Of a stretch of 64,000 nucleotides of DNA, positions 1 to 10,740 are shown one piece after another. Origin of the DNA: Gymnopus androsaceus JB14 (lineage: Eukaryota; Basidiomycota; Agaricomycetes; Agaricales; Omphalotaceae). Location: positions 1 through 64,000 of the forward strand of contig ML769420.1 of assembly GCA_009733575.1 (NCBI GenBank), given 5' to 3'. Position 1 is the first letter of the stretch. Each line of letters opens with the position of its first letter. Under the pieces are notes generated by a model. It made no database searches. It was given only the letters and a program-made list of their open reading frames with translations, and was not told where the DNA came from. The position numbers and the translations under genes were made by a program.

Positions 1-731
1 GCAAAGGATAAACTTCAATGATCTAAGTAGAAAGAGAGGCCGAATCCAAGCTTGCAGAGCTTCAGACAGAGTACGACGTGTTCCACTGCGTGAAAGATCT
101 GGCTGCATCATCGTCAGACCTATTGCTTAAGTGATTCCCAATACTTAGTGTCAAGTAAGTACCTACAGCACATAAGTATTTAGGACTCTGAGATGACACT
201 CAGCTTCAACTTTCAGGACTTTATTATAAGGTTATCAAGTCAATTAAATATGCGTTGCTGCTCTGGTTTATGGAAAACTGTATGCTTTACTACCAAGGAT
301 GTGCCGGGCGGGCAGCGAGCAGCTGTACCGCCCGATGAACCTAACCTGGTTGGAATCAGGTATGCACACCTTGGACGTGCCTGGACGTCAGTACATAATG
401 ATGAGAAGGAAACCGGGAGAGACCGGGAGCTCATAGTAAGGTACAAGGAACCCCATTAGAATGGGACAGGGACAGAGGAGCTCATTATAATAAGACAAGG
501 GACCCATCTCAAAGCGGGTAAGCTACATGCAAACGTGTAACGGACCCCGACCATTAAATACGGGATCCATCATAATGGCCTTGCAAGGTCTATTGGCATA
601 GCTCATTCTCGGTCACTAACCACGCGTTCCGCGTCCCGGACGCGTACAATGTGCCTTGCGTACATACCATGTCGAGTTCCTGATGTGTTTTTTGATGGTA
701 ACGAGCATTTTCTATCTGGAACTCTACCGGG
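1..731. other. Upstream non-coding region, no gene supported
   Basis: I see only short open frames with no family resemblance and no splice pattern. The stretch between about 420 and 590 is rich in short purine runs (repeated GGGA and GGGAC-like words). A small GC-rich palindrome sits near 625-645. It probably holds the distal promoter of the secreted-protein gene starting at 1046. Confidence 0.5.
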
Positions 732-752
732 ACCAATCGTACACTATATAAA
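732..752 (+). promoter_or_regulatory. CCAAT and TATA boxes of the secreted Ala-rich gene
   Basis: A CCAAT pentamer at 733-737 is followed by TATATAAA at 745-752. They lie about 300 nt before the ATG at 1046, so a long pyrimidine-rich 5' leader, possibly with an intron, is implied. No other gene on this strand could use them. Confidence 0.55.
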
Positions 753-1045
753 GGTGGCCAGGGAACGTCCTCAATTTCATCCTTCTTCGCTCGTTTCCGT
801 CTTTCTTTCATTCCTTTCCTTCACTCGGTGACTCGTGTTTGCTTCGAGACAGGTCTCAGGATTTTCCGACTTTCAAGTTCATTGGTGGGTGTCTAAGTGA
901 TGTTAGACCACCTCTCGAACTAATCGTCCTGGTGCTATTTTCTTAGTCGCGGAGCGTTATCAACTCTACACTTTCTTTTTTTTCGCTCAGCTGGATACTA
1001 CTTTTGGTCTTTCACTATCGTTCAACTTGAAATTCATTCACAAAA

Positions 1046-3466
1046 ATGCTCTTTAAATCCGTCTGTTTGGCTCTTCTCTATGCCGCTGCAATGGTGAGGT
1101 TTAAGTATTTGCCATTGTGTTTTATTTTTCTGAGTATCTTTTCTATTTTCAGAACGCGGCTCCCATTAGTCTCCTTCGTCGAGAAGTTCCCCAGGAACAC
1201 TCGCACGAAAACATCTTGATTCTGATGCGAGATGCTATTGCTACGGGAAGCAACCCTCAGAATATTGGAGACCCCGTGTTCGGTCTGCTCGGAGACGCCG
1301 CTGCTGCTGGAGGTTAGCTTTTCGTATTGCAGATAGTGTTTTGGAACTACATTTTAATACTTCAACAGGCCTAGGTTCCACTACCGACGTCGAGTGTCTG
1401 CAACAAAATACGGCTGACCTTGCCTTCACCAACGCCAAGGCAGCTGGCAACGTTACACTTATGACTGCTGCTCTTATCTACAGGGCTCTTGAAAGGAACA
1501 CAGGCTCAGTTGGTGGGTTGGATCTTTGCTATTTTACTTTCTGACACTGATACAACCACACAATCATTAGGCCTTCAGTCTAACGCTGTAAGTTGGACCA
1601 TATTTACATCTGTGGCCTTGCTAAGAATCCTTTCAGTGCACTTCTACCACTGCTGCCAACGCTGAAATTGCTGCGATCTCCCAACACCAGGTACATATCG
1701 AAAGACCGTTGCTTATTTATTCTAGGCTGATCTGTGTGCTTTCTTCCAGGATCCTGCCTCGACGAACGCTGCTGCTACCAACAAGGCCATTGTTCTCACT
1801 CTTGCCCAGCAGATTGCTTCCATCGGTGGTAACGCTCAAGACGCTCTCAAGTCTGGTACCTTCGCACCAGGTACTGTTCTCCTTTTACTCCTCCATCTTC
1901 TCGTGCTCAACTGTAATCGCTAGGAACAATCGGTGATCCTACTGCTGCTGGAAATACTTGTGACAACATTGTAGACGAGGGATGTATTAACGCTGGTAAG
2001 TCTGAGTATCATATTTGCTCAGAAATATCTTTCTAACTAATCATTCTGTTTGGCACAGATAATCTGTTGGTTGATGATGCTACTTCGGCGGAGATTGATG
2101 CTGCTGTTGCCTCTGTCTCATCGGGTTCAACTGTTGCTGCTACTACCGCTGCTGCTGCGTGAGTTTATGATTCATTTCTGATGATCTCTTTGCTGATATT
2201 ATCTTCAATTTTCAGAGCTGCTGCTACCGACGCTGCTGATGCTAGCACCAGCGATACTTCTACCTCTGTCAGCGATGGTATGTCTTACATTCTTCTCGCG
2301 GTTTATACTGACATACTCATCTCGTGCCTCCCGAAGATGGTTGCACAACGGGTAAGCTTATTCTATCTTACGCCTGAGTTTCTATACTGATGTATGTCTC
2401 ATCTTCCGCCTCGCAGAAATCACTGTCACTGGTGAGGTCTTTTTGTCTTGTAATCCCAACTGTACACTGATGTCCTCATCTCCAGTAACTTCCACTGCTG
2501 CTGCCGATGTGGCCACTGATGTGGCTAGCTCGACCGACTCGGCAACCTGCGCTGGTGAGTTCTGTTTATGTTTTCTTATAGCTTATGCTCAAGTTTCATT
2601 CGTACTCCTTCCCCGTATTTTCCTTCCGTGTTGCAAATCTCAATTTATTTCGCTCTCCCAACCACAATGCTCCTACCCGTCTCCTTTCCTCTACCCTTTC
2701 CTGATCCCGCCTCCCTTCCTCTACCCCAATCCACTTTTCTGTCTACGTCTGTGCTGGCTTTAAGCTGTGGCTCCGGTGACTGTAACAGTGACTGCTGCTG
2801 CTGCTGCTGCTACGACTGCCGCTGCGACTACCGCCGCCGATAGCTGCCACCACTACGGATGCTGCTTCAGGTCAGAACCTTCAGGTGAGTTATCTTTCTG
2901 TACCTTTATTTTTTGGGGAGGAGGAGCTTTCAAGCCCACCTTGGTTTCAGTTTGCCCTATCGGGGATGATGAAACTTGCTTGAGGTGGAGAGCAGAGTGT
3001 ATGCCACTGCACCACCGACCTCCCAGCTTCCTTTATTATGTAAATCTTTATACTGATTTATTTCGCCTTCCTAGACGTTTACTGGTGATGTTGGAGGTTC
3101 CTTGCCTCCCGCTGTTACTACTGGAGAACGCGGATTCGTCGTGGCTGGTGAAAGTGAGTGCTACTGCATTTTCCATGAATTGTTTAACTGATATTGTTTA
3201 GCTGGTGACTCGTTCCTTAACCTCTCGGCAGCTATCCAGAGGTCCTGCTCCATTCAACACAACGCCTGTGCTGATGCAGTCAACTCAGGTATGTACATCT
3301 GTCTCACGGATAATTTTCATTCACTAATGCATTGTGCTATCTAGGGACTGGTGGAGCCGGAGTGACCGTTGGGACTGTGGTTAGTAGATTTTGCTAGGGT
3401 TGTCCCTTTTTTTCATCGCTGACTTTCTTTGTAGACACCCAAAACACCCAGTGCACAGCTGCTTGA
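1046..3466 (+). pseudogene. Secreted Ala/Thr-rich protein (agaricomycete 'ribosomal protein S17-like' misnomer), 3' part frame-broken
   Basis: Residues 1-16 (MLFKSVCLALLYAAAM) look like a signal peptide. The mature part holds family blocks NIGDPVFGLLG, ALERNTGSVG, SQHQDPAS, LAQQIASIGG and GTIGDPTAAGNTC, then an Ala/Thr/Ser-rich low-complexity tail. My model has exons at 1046-1093, 1153-1312, 1369-1512, 1571-1587, 1637-1690, 1750-1870, 1924-1995, 2059-2158, 2216-2277, 2337-2351, 2417-2431 and 2486-2554, then one from about 2764. All phases close up to about 2840. There this copy has one extra A at 2842 relative to its duplicate, so translation should stop at 3086-3088. A second indel, one G missing near 3372, disrupts the Cys-containing C terminus. 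The ancestral stop would be 3464-3466. The family is known to me only from database annotations as 'ribosomal protein s17'; it has no ribosomal S17 features. Function is unknown, probably cell surface or secreted. Confidence 0.7.
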
Positions 3467-3677
3467 GCTGTTCTCTCTCGCTACATTCCTCTTGAGCTTT
3501 TTTGATGGTTTCATTTTGTGTACAAATACATAGCTGCGAGTACTAGATGTATCTATATCCCTATCTCTTACATACCCTGGCAATACATTTCAGTGAAGGC
3601 TATATCGAGTGGAACATACTATGCATCCCAGTTCGATGATAAGCGCCAACCTGAGTTGTTGATTTATGAGTGCGAAT
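2253..3677 (+). repeat. Duplicated segment A, copy 1
   Basis: Almost identical to 5890-7316, starting inside exon 9 of the secreted Ala-rich gene and running past its 3' end. The length differences I found are one GCT unit, two single-base changes in exons and one in an intron, which together account for the 2-bp difference in length. Confidence 0.92.
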
Positions 3678-3754
3678 GTTTCTACATAATATGAATTTTG
3701 CATTACGACTCCATGGCTCCATGTGATGCATAGGGAAATGTGAGCATATCTACT

Positions 3755-4399
3755 CACACTGCCAATAATCATGCTTCAGCTTGGCTGAAGCATAATGGGA
3801 AATAAATTATTTCAATCCCTATACGAGGTGTACTTTTTCAGAAAAATGTAGAAGTCGTATATTTCAATAGAGCAATGAATAAATTGAATTCTGACATTCT
3901 GAATTGAGAACTTTATATAGATATGCGAAAGAGAAGCTTTCAGTCAGACTCTGGAAACAATAGATTCAATGTGGACTTGAAAGCCCTGCTTTCACAATAA
4001 GAGTGAAAGTAATTGTTTCAAAGAACAATCCAATTTTCCACTGAAATATTGCCTTTCGCTGTGCGGTTTGGCAGAGGCCCGGATCGGCCCGAGCATCGAA
4101 GTATTGCCTTTCGGGAACCAGCGGAAAGGTTCTTCGAAATAGTTGCTTTCACTCTTATTGTGAAGTAAAATTATTCAGTCCGCATCGAAACTATTGTTTT
4201 TAGAGCTCAATTGAAAATCGCTCTTTCGGAAGTCTGTTTAAAATTCAAAATTCAGAGGGTCTAAATGTAATTCCTTCATAAGTTCATTGAAATATTTATT
4301 TTATATACTTGTATGAAAAAGTACATTTATCTTATGCACTGAAATAATTCATTTCTCGCAGTACTTCAGCCTGGCTGAAGTATAATCATTGGCGGTGTG
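3755..4399. mobile_element. Foldback MITE-like element, about 645 bp
   Basis: The ends CACACTGCCAAT and ATTGGCGGTGTG are inverted repeats. The similarity continues inward as divergent arms through the whole element, with its centre near 4077. Matched pairs include the small palindromes at about 3776-3792 and 4363-4380, and the TTCACAATAAGAGTGAA block near 3990 with its inverse near 4150. Flanking ACT at 3752-3754 and 4400-4402 looks like a 3-bp target-site duplication. No coding capacity is visible. It is absent from the second, shorter duplication unit. Confidence 0.75.
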
Positions 4400-4569
4400 A
4401 CTTACTTAGGGAATCTGGAATTCTGCGAGTAAGCATCAGTTCATCTACTCTGATATGATCCTCGCGACTATAGTAAGGCTCATCATGTATAAGTACTGTT
4501 GATGGTCCAAATACCGTTGCGCGTTTTTCCCAATCCCCTCTATCCTTTGGTGATGATTCACCAACGAAT

Positions 4570-5515
4570 TGGACAATTTCTCGCCGTCGTGAGCATGATC
4601 ATGATTGCTGACTGGTCGGCAGTGTCCAAGTCAATCGGACCATTGATGACACCTACGGAGATCCTATTACGGGTCTACAAGTCCAATATACCCCAATATA
4701 CCCCCGTCTTCAGTAGCAATGAAAAATGCAGCAACACAACAGGCAGCTGCGCCATCACTCCTTCTACAAACTTGGACGCAAACCACGTACTTCCCGCAGG
4801 ACCAGAACATCAGTGCTGGATTTTCTTTTAGCGGTGTGTCAGCTAACTTTTCTGGGTCTGATAATGATAAATTTTCCTTTCAGGCATAGCGATATATGTG
4901 TACTTGATAGTGACTAACGAGTCTCTCAGCTCCAGCCTCGTCTCCAATGTCTACTGCGACTTCAGACTCGATGGAGAAATCATGGGCAGCTTCTCGCATC
5001 TCACAGATAATTCTTCGAATACGCAGTTCGATGTTCTCGCGTTCAGTAAAACCGACGGGAAACCACACGATGCTCATTGAAATAAGGGTAATCAAAACAG
5101 CTTCATTATTTTCGATTACGCTTTATACAGGTAGATCTTTTATCATGCCACATGAAAAGACACCTTATCACACACTTTTCAGTATGAATCTCATTGAAAC
5201 TGCGCCCTCCGCTTCATCCAGGGCATCGAAAAGCCATACTGCTCTAGTTGGTGGGATTGCGGGTGGTGTAACCGGACTTGCCTTTTGCATAATTGCCATC
5301 ATCCTCTGCTGGCGTCGTCGACGCCAGCAAACGACAGTTAAAACCATAATCACCCTCTGCCCTTCTGATACCCTCCTCTAGATCCGAGTCGGAGCTTGTG
5401 GGTGATAATACTTACCACTGAGTCTCAAGCATCTAGAAGGTCCAGTAATTTCGAAAACAGCGAAGAGACTGCCATGCCACCATTGGAAGCGCTTCCACCG
5501 CAATATACACCTTAG
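4570..5515 (+). pseudogene. Decayed single-pass membrane protein with extracellular TIDDTYGD-type domain
   Basis: Fragments in shifting frames spell a common agaricomycete membrane-protein layout. An ectodomain start (VNRTIDDTYGDPITGL near 4630-4670) is followed by a Cys pair region (KCSNTTGSCAI) and TWTQTTYF. After a possible intron near 4832-4885 come IAIYVYLIVTN and FDYALYT. Then a Gly-rich transmembrane helix (ALVGGIAGGVTGLAFC, near 5240-5310) is followed by WRRRRQQ. The tail ends PPLEALPPQYTP with a stop at 5513-5515. At least three frame changes are needed to join these pieces, so I read it as a pseudogene. The last part is duplicated at 7395-7461. Confidence 0.6.
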
Positions 5516-5889
5516 GATAATTGAACAGAGGTGTCGTAGTAGTCGTTCCGATTGAATGTGAGTGTTTGAACTCCTTTAGTAGTTCTATGTACCGACTCAA
5601 TTTTGGTTGTACAGAAATCCGTGGAAGAACATTCTCCGTTAGGCAAGTTGGCACAAGGTCGCCGCTTTGAATTGAACAAATAGAAGGGAATAGCTTCGAC
5701 TCGTTGCACCAGGGGTAGAGCTTGTGAACTCTGTACCATAGTAATGCGTGTTCAAAATACTACTTAGAACGGAATCTTTGAATTCTTAAGCTTCTTGCAG
5801 ATTCTGGCCTTGCTAAGAGTTATAGAAAATGGCGCCTCTAAGAACGTTCCCCAATGGCACTGAGCACATGTACGTCCATATGCCTCTTG
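5448..5889 (+). repeat. Duplicated segment B, copy 1
   Basis: Closely matches 7395-7832. It begins in the C-terminal tail of the decayed membrane-protein gene and ends exactly where segment A copy 2 begins, so this is the junction of a tandem duplication. Confidence 0.88.
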
Positions 5890-7105
5890 GATACTTCTAC
5901 CTCTGTCAGCGATGGTATGTCTTACATTCTTCTCGCGGTTTATACTGACATACCCATCTCGTGCCTCCCGAAGATGGTTGCACAACGGGTAAGCTTATTC
6001 TATCTTACGCCTGAGTTTCTATACTGATGTATGTCTCATCTTCCGCCTCGCAGAAATCACTGTCACTGGTGAGGTCTTTTTGTCTTGTAATCCCAACTGT
6101 ACACTGATGTCCTCATCTCCAGTAACTTCCACTGCTGCTGCCGATGTGGCCACTGATGTGGCTAGCTCGACCGACTCGGCAACCTGCGCTGGTGAGTTCT
6201 GTTTATGTTTTCTTATAGCTTATGCTCAAGTTTCATTCGTACTCCTTCCCCGTATTTTCCTTCCGTGTTGCAAATCTCAATTTATTTCGCTCTCCCAACC
6301 ACAATGCTCCTACCCGTCTCCTTTCCTCTACCCTTTCCTGATCCCGCCTCCCTTCCTCTACCCCAATCCACTTTTTTGTCTACGTCTGTGCTGGCTTTAA
6401 GCTGTGGCTCCGGTGACTGTAACAGTGACTGCTGCTGCTGCTGCTGCTGCTACGACTGCCGCTGCGACTACCGCCGCCGATGCTGCCACCACTACGGATG
6501 CTGCTTCAGGTCAGAACCTTCAGGTGAGTTATCTTTCTGTACCTTTATTTTTTGGGGAGGAGGAGCTTTCAAGCCCACCTTGGTTTAGTTTGCCCTATCG
6601 GGGATGATGAAACTTGCTTGAGGTGGAGAGCAGAGTGTATGCCACTGCACCACCGACCTCCCAGCTTCCTTTATTATGTAAATCTTTATACTGATTTGTT
6701 TCGCCTTCCTAGACGTTTACTGGTGATGTTGGAGGTTCCTTGCCTCCCGCTGTTACTACTGGAGAACGCGGATTCGTCGTGGCTGGTGAAAGTGAGTGCT
6801 ACTGCATTTTCCATGAATTGTTTAACTGATATTGTTTAGCTGGTGACTCGTTCCTTAACCTCTCGGCAGCTATCCAGAGGTCCTGCTCCATTCAACACAA
6901 CGCCTGTGCTGATGCAGTCAACTCAGGTATGTACATCTGTCTCACGGATAATTTTCATTCACTAATGCATTGTGCTATCTAGGGACTGGTGGAGCCGGAG
7001 TGACCGTTGGGGACTGTGGTTAGTAGATTTTGCTAGGGTTGTCCCTTTTTTTCATCGCTGACTTTCTTTGTAGACACCCAAAACACCCAGTGCACAGCTG
7101 CTTGA
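5890..7105 (+). pseudogene. Orphan 3' half of the secreted Ala-rich gene with intact reading frame
   Basis: This copy lacks the promoter and the first eight exons. Its exons keep the frame throughout: SDTSTSVSD, the microexons, VTSTAAADVATD, a (GCT)7 alanine run, then TFTGDVGGSLPP, ERGFVVAGE, SFLNLSAAIQRSC, QHNACADAVNSG, and GDCDTQNTQCTAA with the stop at 7103-7105. This is the expected C terminus of the family and shows what the upstream copy lost. It has no start and is probably not expressed as a protein. Confidence 0.8.
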
Positions 7106-7316
7106 GCTGTTCTCTCTCGCTACATTCCTCTTGAGCTTTTTTGATGGTTTCATTTTGTGTACAAATACATAGCTGCGAGTACTAGATGTATCTATATCCC
7201 TATCTCTTACATACCCTGGCAATACATTTCAGTGAAGGCTATATCGAGTGGAACATACTATGCATTCCAGTTCAATGATGAGCGCCAACCTGAGTTGTTG
7301 ATTTATGAGTGCGAAT
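5890..7316 (+). repeat. Duplicated segment A, copy 2
   Basis: Second copy of 2253-3677, directly abutting segment B copy 1 on its left. Similarity stops at 7316, where a short repetitive spacer begins. Confidence 0.92.
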
Positions 7317-7394
7317 ATCACCTTCACATTCGTTCCTGGCGCTCACACTCACATTCCGCCAGCTCACGCTCACATTCAGATGGCCTACGCTCAC
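7317..7394 (+). repeat. Short tandem-repeat spacer at deletion scar
   Basis: About three degenerate copies of a roughly 20-bp unit built on CGCTCACATTC. It sits where the foldback element and membrane-protein body would be expected in the second duplication unit, so it may mark the deletion or repair site. Confidence 0.55.
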
Positions 7395-7832
7395 ATTTCG
7401 AAAACAGCGAAGAGACTGCCATGCCACCATTGGAAGCGCTTCCACCGCAATATACACCTTAGGATAATTGAACAGAGGCGTCTTAGTAGTCGTTCCGATT
7501 GAGTGTGAGTGTTTGAACTCCTTTAGTTCTATGTACCGACTCAATTTTGGTTTACAGAAATCCGTGGAAGAACATTCTCCGTTAGGCAAGTTGGCACAAG
7601 GTCGCCGCTTCGAATTGAACAAATAGAAGGGAATAGCTTCGACTCGTTGCACCAGGGGTAGAGCTTGTGAACTCTGTACCATAGTAATGCGTGTTCAAAA
7701 TACTACTTAGAACGGAATCTTTGAATTCTTAAGCTTCTTGCAGATTCTGGCCTCGCTAAGAGTTATAGAAAATGGCGTCTCTAAGAACGTTCCCCAATGG
7801 CACTGAGCACATGTACGTCCATATGCCTCTTG
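7395..7832 (+). repeat. Duplicated segment B, copy 2
   Basis: Second copy of 5448-5889, carrying the same PPLEALPPQYTP tail and the following non-coding stretch. Sequence downstream of 7832 is single copy. Confidence 0.88.
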
Positions 7833-8267
7833 CAAATATGCAGCTGCTGATACTTACAATGACAGATTCGTCAGACTTGGCATCATCTCCTAGGAATGAC
7901 ATTCACTGCAGAAGGGAATTTTTAGTACTAAAGTAGATTTCTGAGCGATCTATGGCCTCTTATTATTGAGAGAATGAGACAAGAAATAGTGCGGCCAACG
8001 CGAACTAATTAAGCGCCTGTTCTCGAAACCTTGCTTTGACCATCCACATTCAAACGACTTTCACACCGTTGAAGTTTTCAATGCCACAACGCAACGAACG
8101 TGTGACAGAACTCATGCTTTGTATTACTGGATCTTGTGGTTCTTCGTTTGCTTCTCTGGTCTAGGGAATTCAGAAGATTCATATGGCTCCAATCTCATGT
8201 ATAGTGGCAGATAGCTATAAAGGCTAAGCTTTCTCTGGTACCTGGAGCTTCAACGCAGCGAACGAAT

Positions 8268-10553
8268 ATGAACAAGCTATTCTCGCTGGTGCTCTGGTAT
8301 TCTGCGATATCTCTTACCCATGCAACACTGATCACGGATATTCAAGGAACCACTTTTCTATCGCCATTGGCGGGTCAAACTGTGTCTGATGTAACCGGAG
8401 TGGTCACTGCAAAGGTTGGCAAATTCCACATGTAAACGCACCTCCATTCATCCTCTTTTTGTAGGGAGATGAAGGGTTTTACATTTCCGGGACCCCTTCC
8501 TCTGACGTTCGAGTTTCCAATGGCCTGTTCATTTTTACCGAATCCACCTCTATCCTCGACAAGGTCGCCGTCGGCGACATGGTCAGCGTGAGTGGAGTTG
8601 TAACGGAGTTCGCCTCCACCAGCGACCCGGAGGAATCTGATATCAAAGGCACTGAAATCGATGATCCCACTGTTGTTGTGCAATCTTCGGGTCATACTGT
8701 CGCTCCTATAGTAATTGGGACTGGAAACAGGATTCCGCCGACGCAGGCGCTTTCTGCTTTGGATGTCGGTCCACAGGGCTGGCTGTCTGTTCCAAACAAT
8801 GTCAGTCAAGTTGACAAGGTTAATCCCACTCTTGTACCGGCTGACTACGGAATGGATTTTTGGTCGAGTCTCGAGGGTCAACTCGTGACGGTCACTTCCC
8901 CCGTCTCGGTCGCCTTCCCAGATTCGTTTGCTGAATTTTGGGTGGTCGGGGACTGGCCTGTAACAGGATTGAACAGCCGTGGAGGGTTGAGTATCACGCT
9001 GGGTGCGCTTGCTTACGTACACTATAGTGCTGTTTTGACTGATTATTCCTCATCAACAGGGCCAGATGGTATTCCTGATGCCAACCCCGAAGCAGTAATC
9101 ATCGGTGATCCTCTCGATGGGACCACTAACCCTGTTGTATCGCTAGGCGTCACGCTCTCTGATATCACGGGTGTAGTCCAATACCAGTACGCCTGCAGCA
9201 TTCTGAAAGCCACATTCGAGCTGACGATTCTATCTAGATTCGGTTTCTACTACATCTTGCCACTTACGGCTCCCAAGGTCCTCACTACACCGCCTGATAC
9301 CGTCCCTCCCACTAATATCACAGCTGATATTACTGATATCTGCATCGTTACCTTCGGTGATTACAATGTGAGCTAGGTTCGTTTTTTGATCTTGAAAGAG
9401 AACCCAGAGCTCCACCGCAGGTGGATAATTTTTCGCCGACAGACCCCCAGCTCCCAGTGGTTGCAAATCAAATCGTAACGCACCTGTTGACTCCAGACAT
9501 AATATTCTTACAAGAGATACAAGACAATGATGGACCAACTGACGACGGCGTCGTTAGTTCAAATGTAACTCTTTCCAACCTGATTTCAGCTATCGCTTCC
9601 TTGAGCGGCGTAACTTATGATTTTGTGGTCATTGACCCGGTGAATGATGAGGATGGCGGAGAAACTGGAGGAAACATTCGTCAGGCTTACTTGTAAGAAC
9701 CGTGCTGCATTCTACTCTTCATTCAGACAATTATTTCCATATTTCTAGGTACCGTTCAGAGAAAATCAACCTTGTTCCTGGCTCCCCGGCTGGTACAGCT
9801 ACTGAGGCGATTTCAGTGAGCAGCAGCTCCGGAGTCCCCAAGTTGAGGTCAGGAAAACTATATCCTTATTTCTGAACTTACTCACAAAGTCTTCGTTTTA
9901 CGTTTAGTTTGAATCCTGGCCGAATTGACCCAAGCAATGCAGCCTGGGTCGATAGCCGAAAGCCTCTTGCTGCGGAATGGCAAACCAATGGCGGAGCCAC
10001 TCTCTTCACTGTGAATCTTCATTTGGAGTCAAAAGACGGGAGCTCTAGTACGCAAGGCAATGCTCGGCCACCGGTGAACTCCCCAGTTGCAAAGAGGACT
10101 AGTCAAGTTGAACTAGTTGCTGTAAGTCATGCATTCCAGTCTAATATGCAGTCTTGACACCCATTTTCTAGGACTTTGTCCAGTCTATCCTTGACATTGA
10201 TAGCGATGCCAACATCTTGGTTGCGGGAGACTGCAATGAATACCTTGAAACGGCCACTGTTTTCGCTTCGCTCACAGATATCATGTTTGAGCTGGATGTA
10301 TTGACCGATGTCCCCCCAGTGGAACGTTACACCTACGTGTTTGACCAAAATTCGGAACAATTGGACCACGCTTTTGTTTCGACCGCTCTATCCAACAGGG
10401 AAACCGCTATCCAACACATTCATGTAAGTGGTTCTCCGCGTGGGCTGTAGTGGATGTTGAAGATGAATCTTCCAGGTGAACAACTGGATGGCAAACATTA
10501 ACGATCGCGCCAGTGACCACGATCCGACAGTAGGAAAGATTCGGCTCTGTTAG
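8268..10553 (+). CDS. Secreted endonuclease/exonuclease/phosphatase-family nuclease
   Basis: The 618-aa model has nine exons. Introns are at 8415-8464, 9003-9059, 9187-9237, 9368-9420, 9693-9748, 9848-9907, 10122-10171 and 10424-10475; the total closes exactly to 619 codons. Residues 1-19 (MNKLFSLVLWYSAISLTHA) form a signal peptide. An N-terminal OB-like part (GVVTAKGDEGFYISG) resembles that of extracellular nucleases of the ExeM/NucH type. The catalytic EEP domain shows the expected residues in order: Asn in GDYN, Glu in LQEIQD, NLHLES, AGDCNEY, DHAFVS and the terminal SDHDP. It should be a metal-dependent, secreted phosphodiesterase acting on DNA or RNA; the substrate cannot be told from sequence. 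The first intron has the weak donor GTTGGC but is required by frame and homology. Both catalytic clusters are complete, so the gene looks functional. Confidence 0.87.
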
Positions 10554-10740
10554 GTGCACTGGACTTGATTTTATGAACCAATGTATGGAGGTACAATTTT
10601 GAATGCAATTTTTCGATATAGTAGTCTCTCGGACTCCTAAGCTATCTCCTTTCTGTCGGCAGAGGCTGCGGAGGACGTCGTTCGGAATTATGATGGATAA
10701 AAATAAAGCCGCCTCCTCCTTCCCTCTTCCACTGGCCGCC

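Noticed and set aside
590..831. Overlapping open frames on both strands near the promoter
   Set aside because: They overlap the TATA box and leader of the gene at 1046 and have no family features.
1046..3466. True ribosomal protein S17
   Set aside because: Relatives often carry that name in databases, but the protein has a signal peptide, Ala/Thr repeats and no S17 motif.
8375..9022. Long minus-strand open frame of about 215 codons
   Set aside because: It is antisense to the well-supported nuclease exon and has no recognisable protein features.
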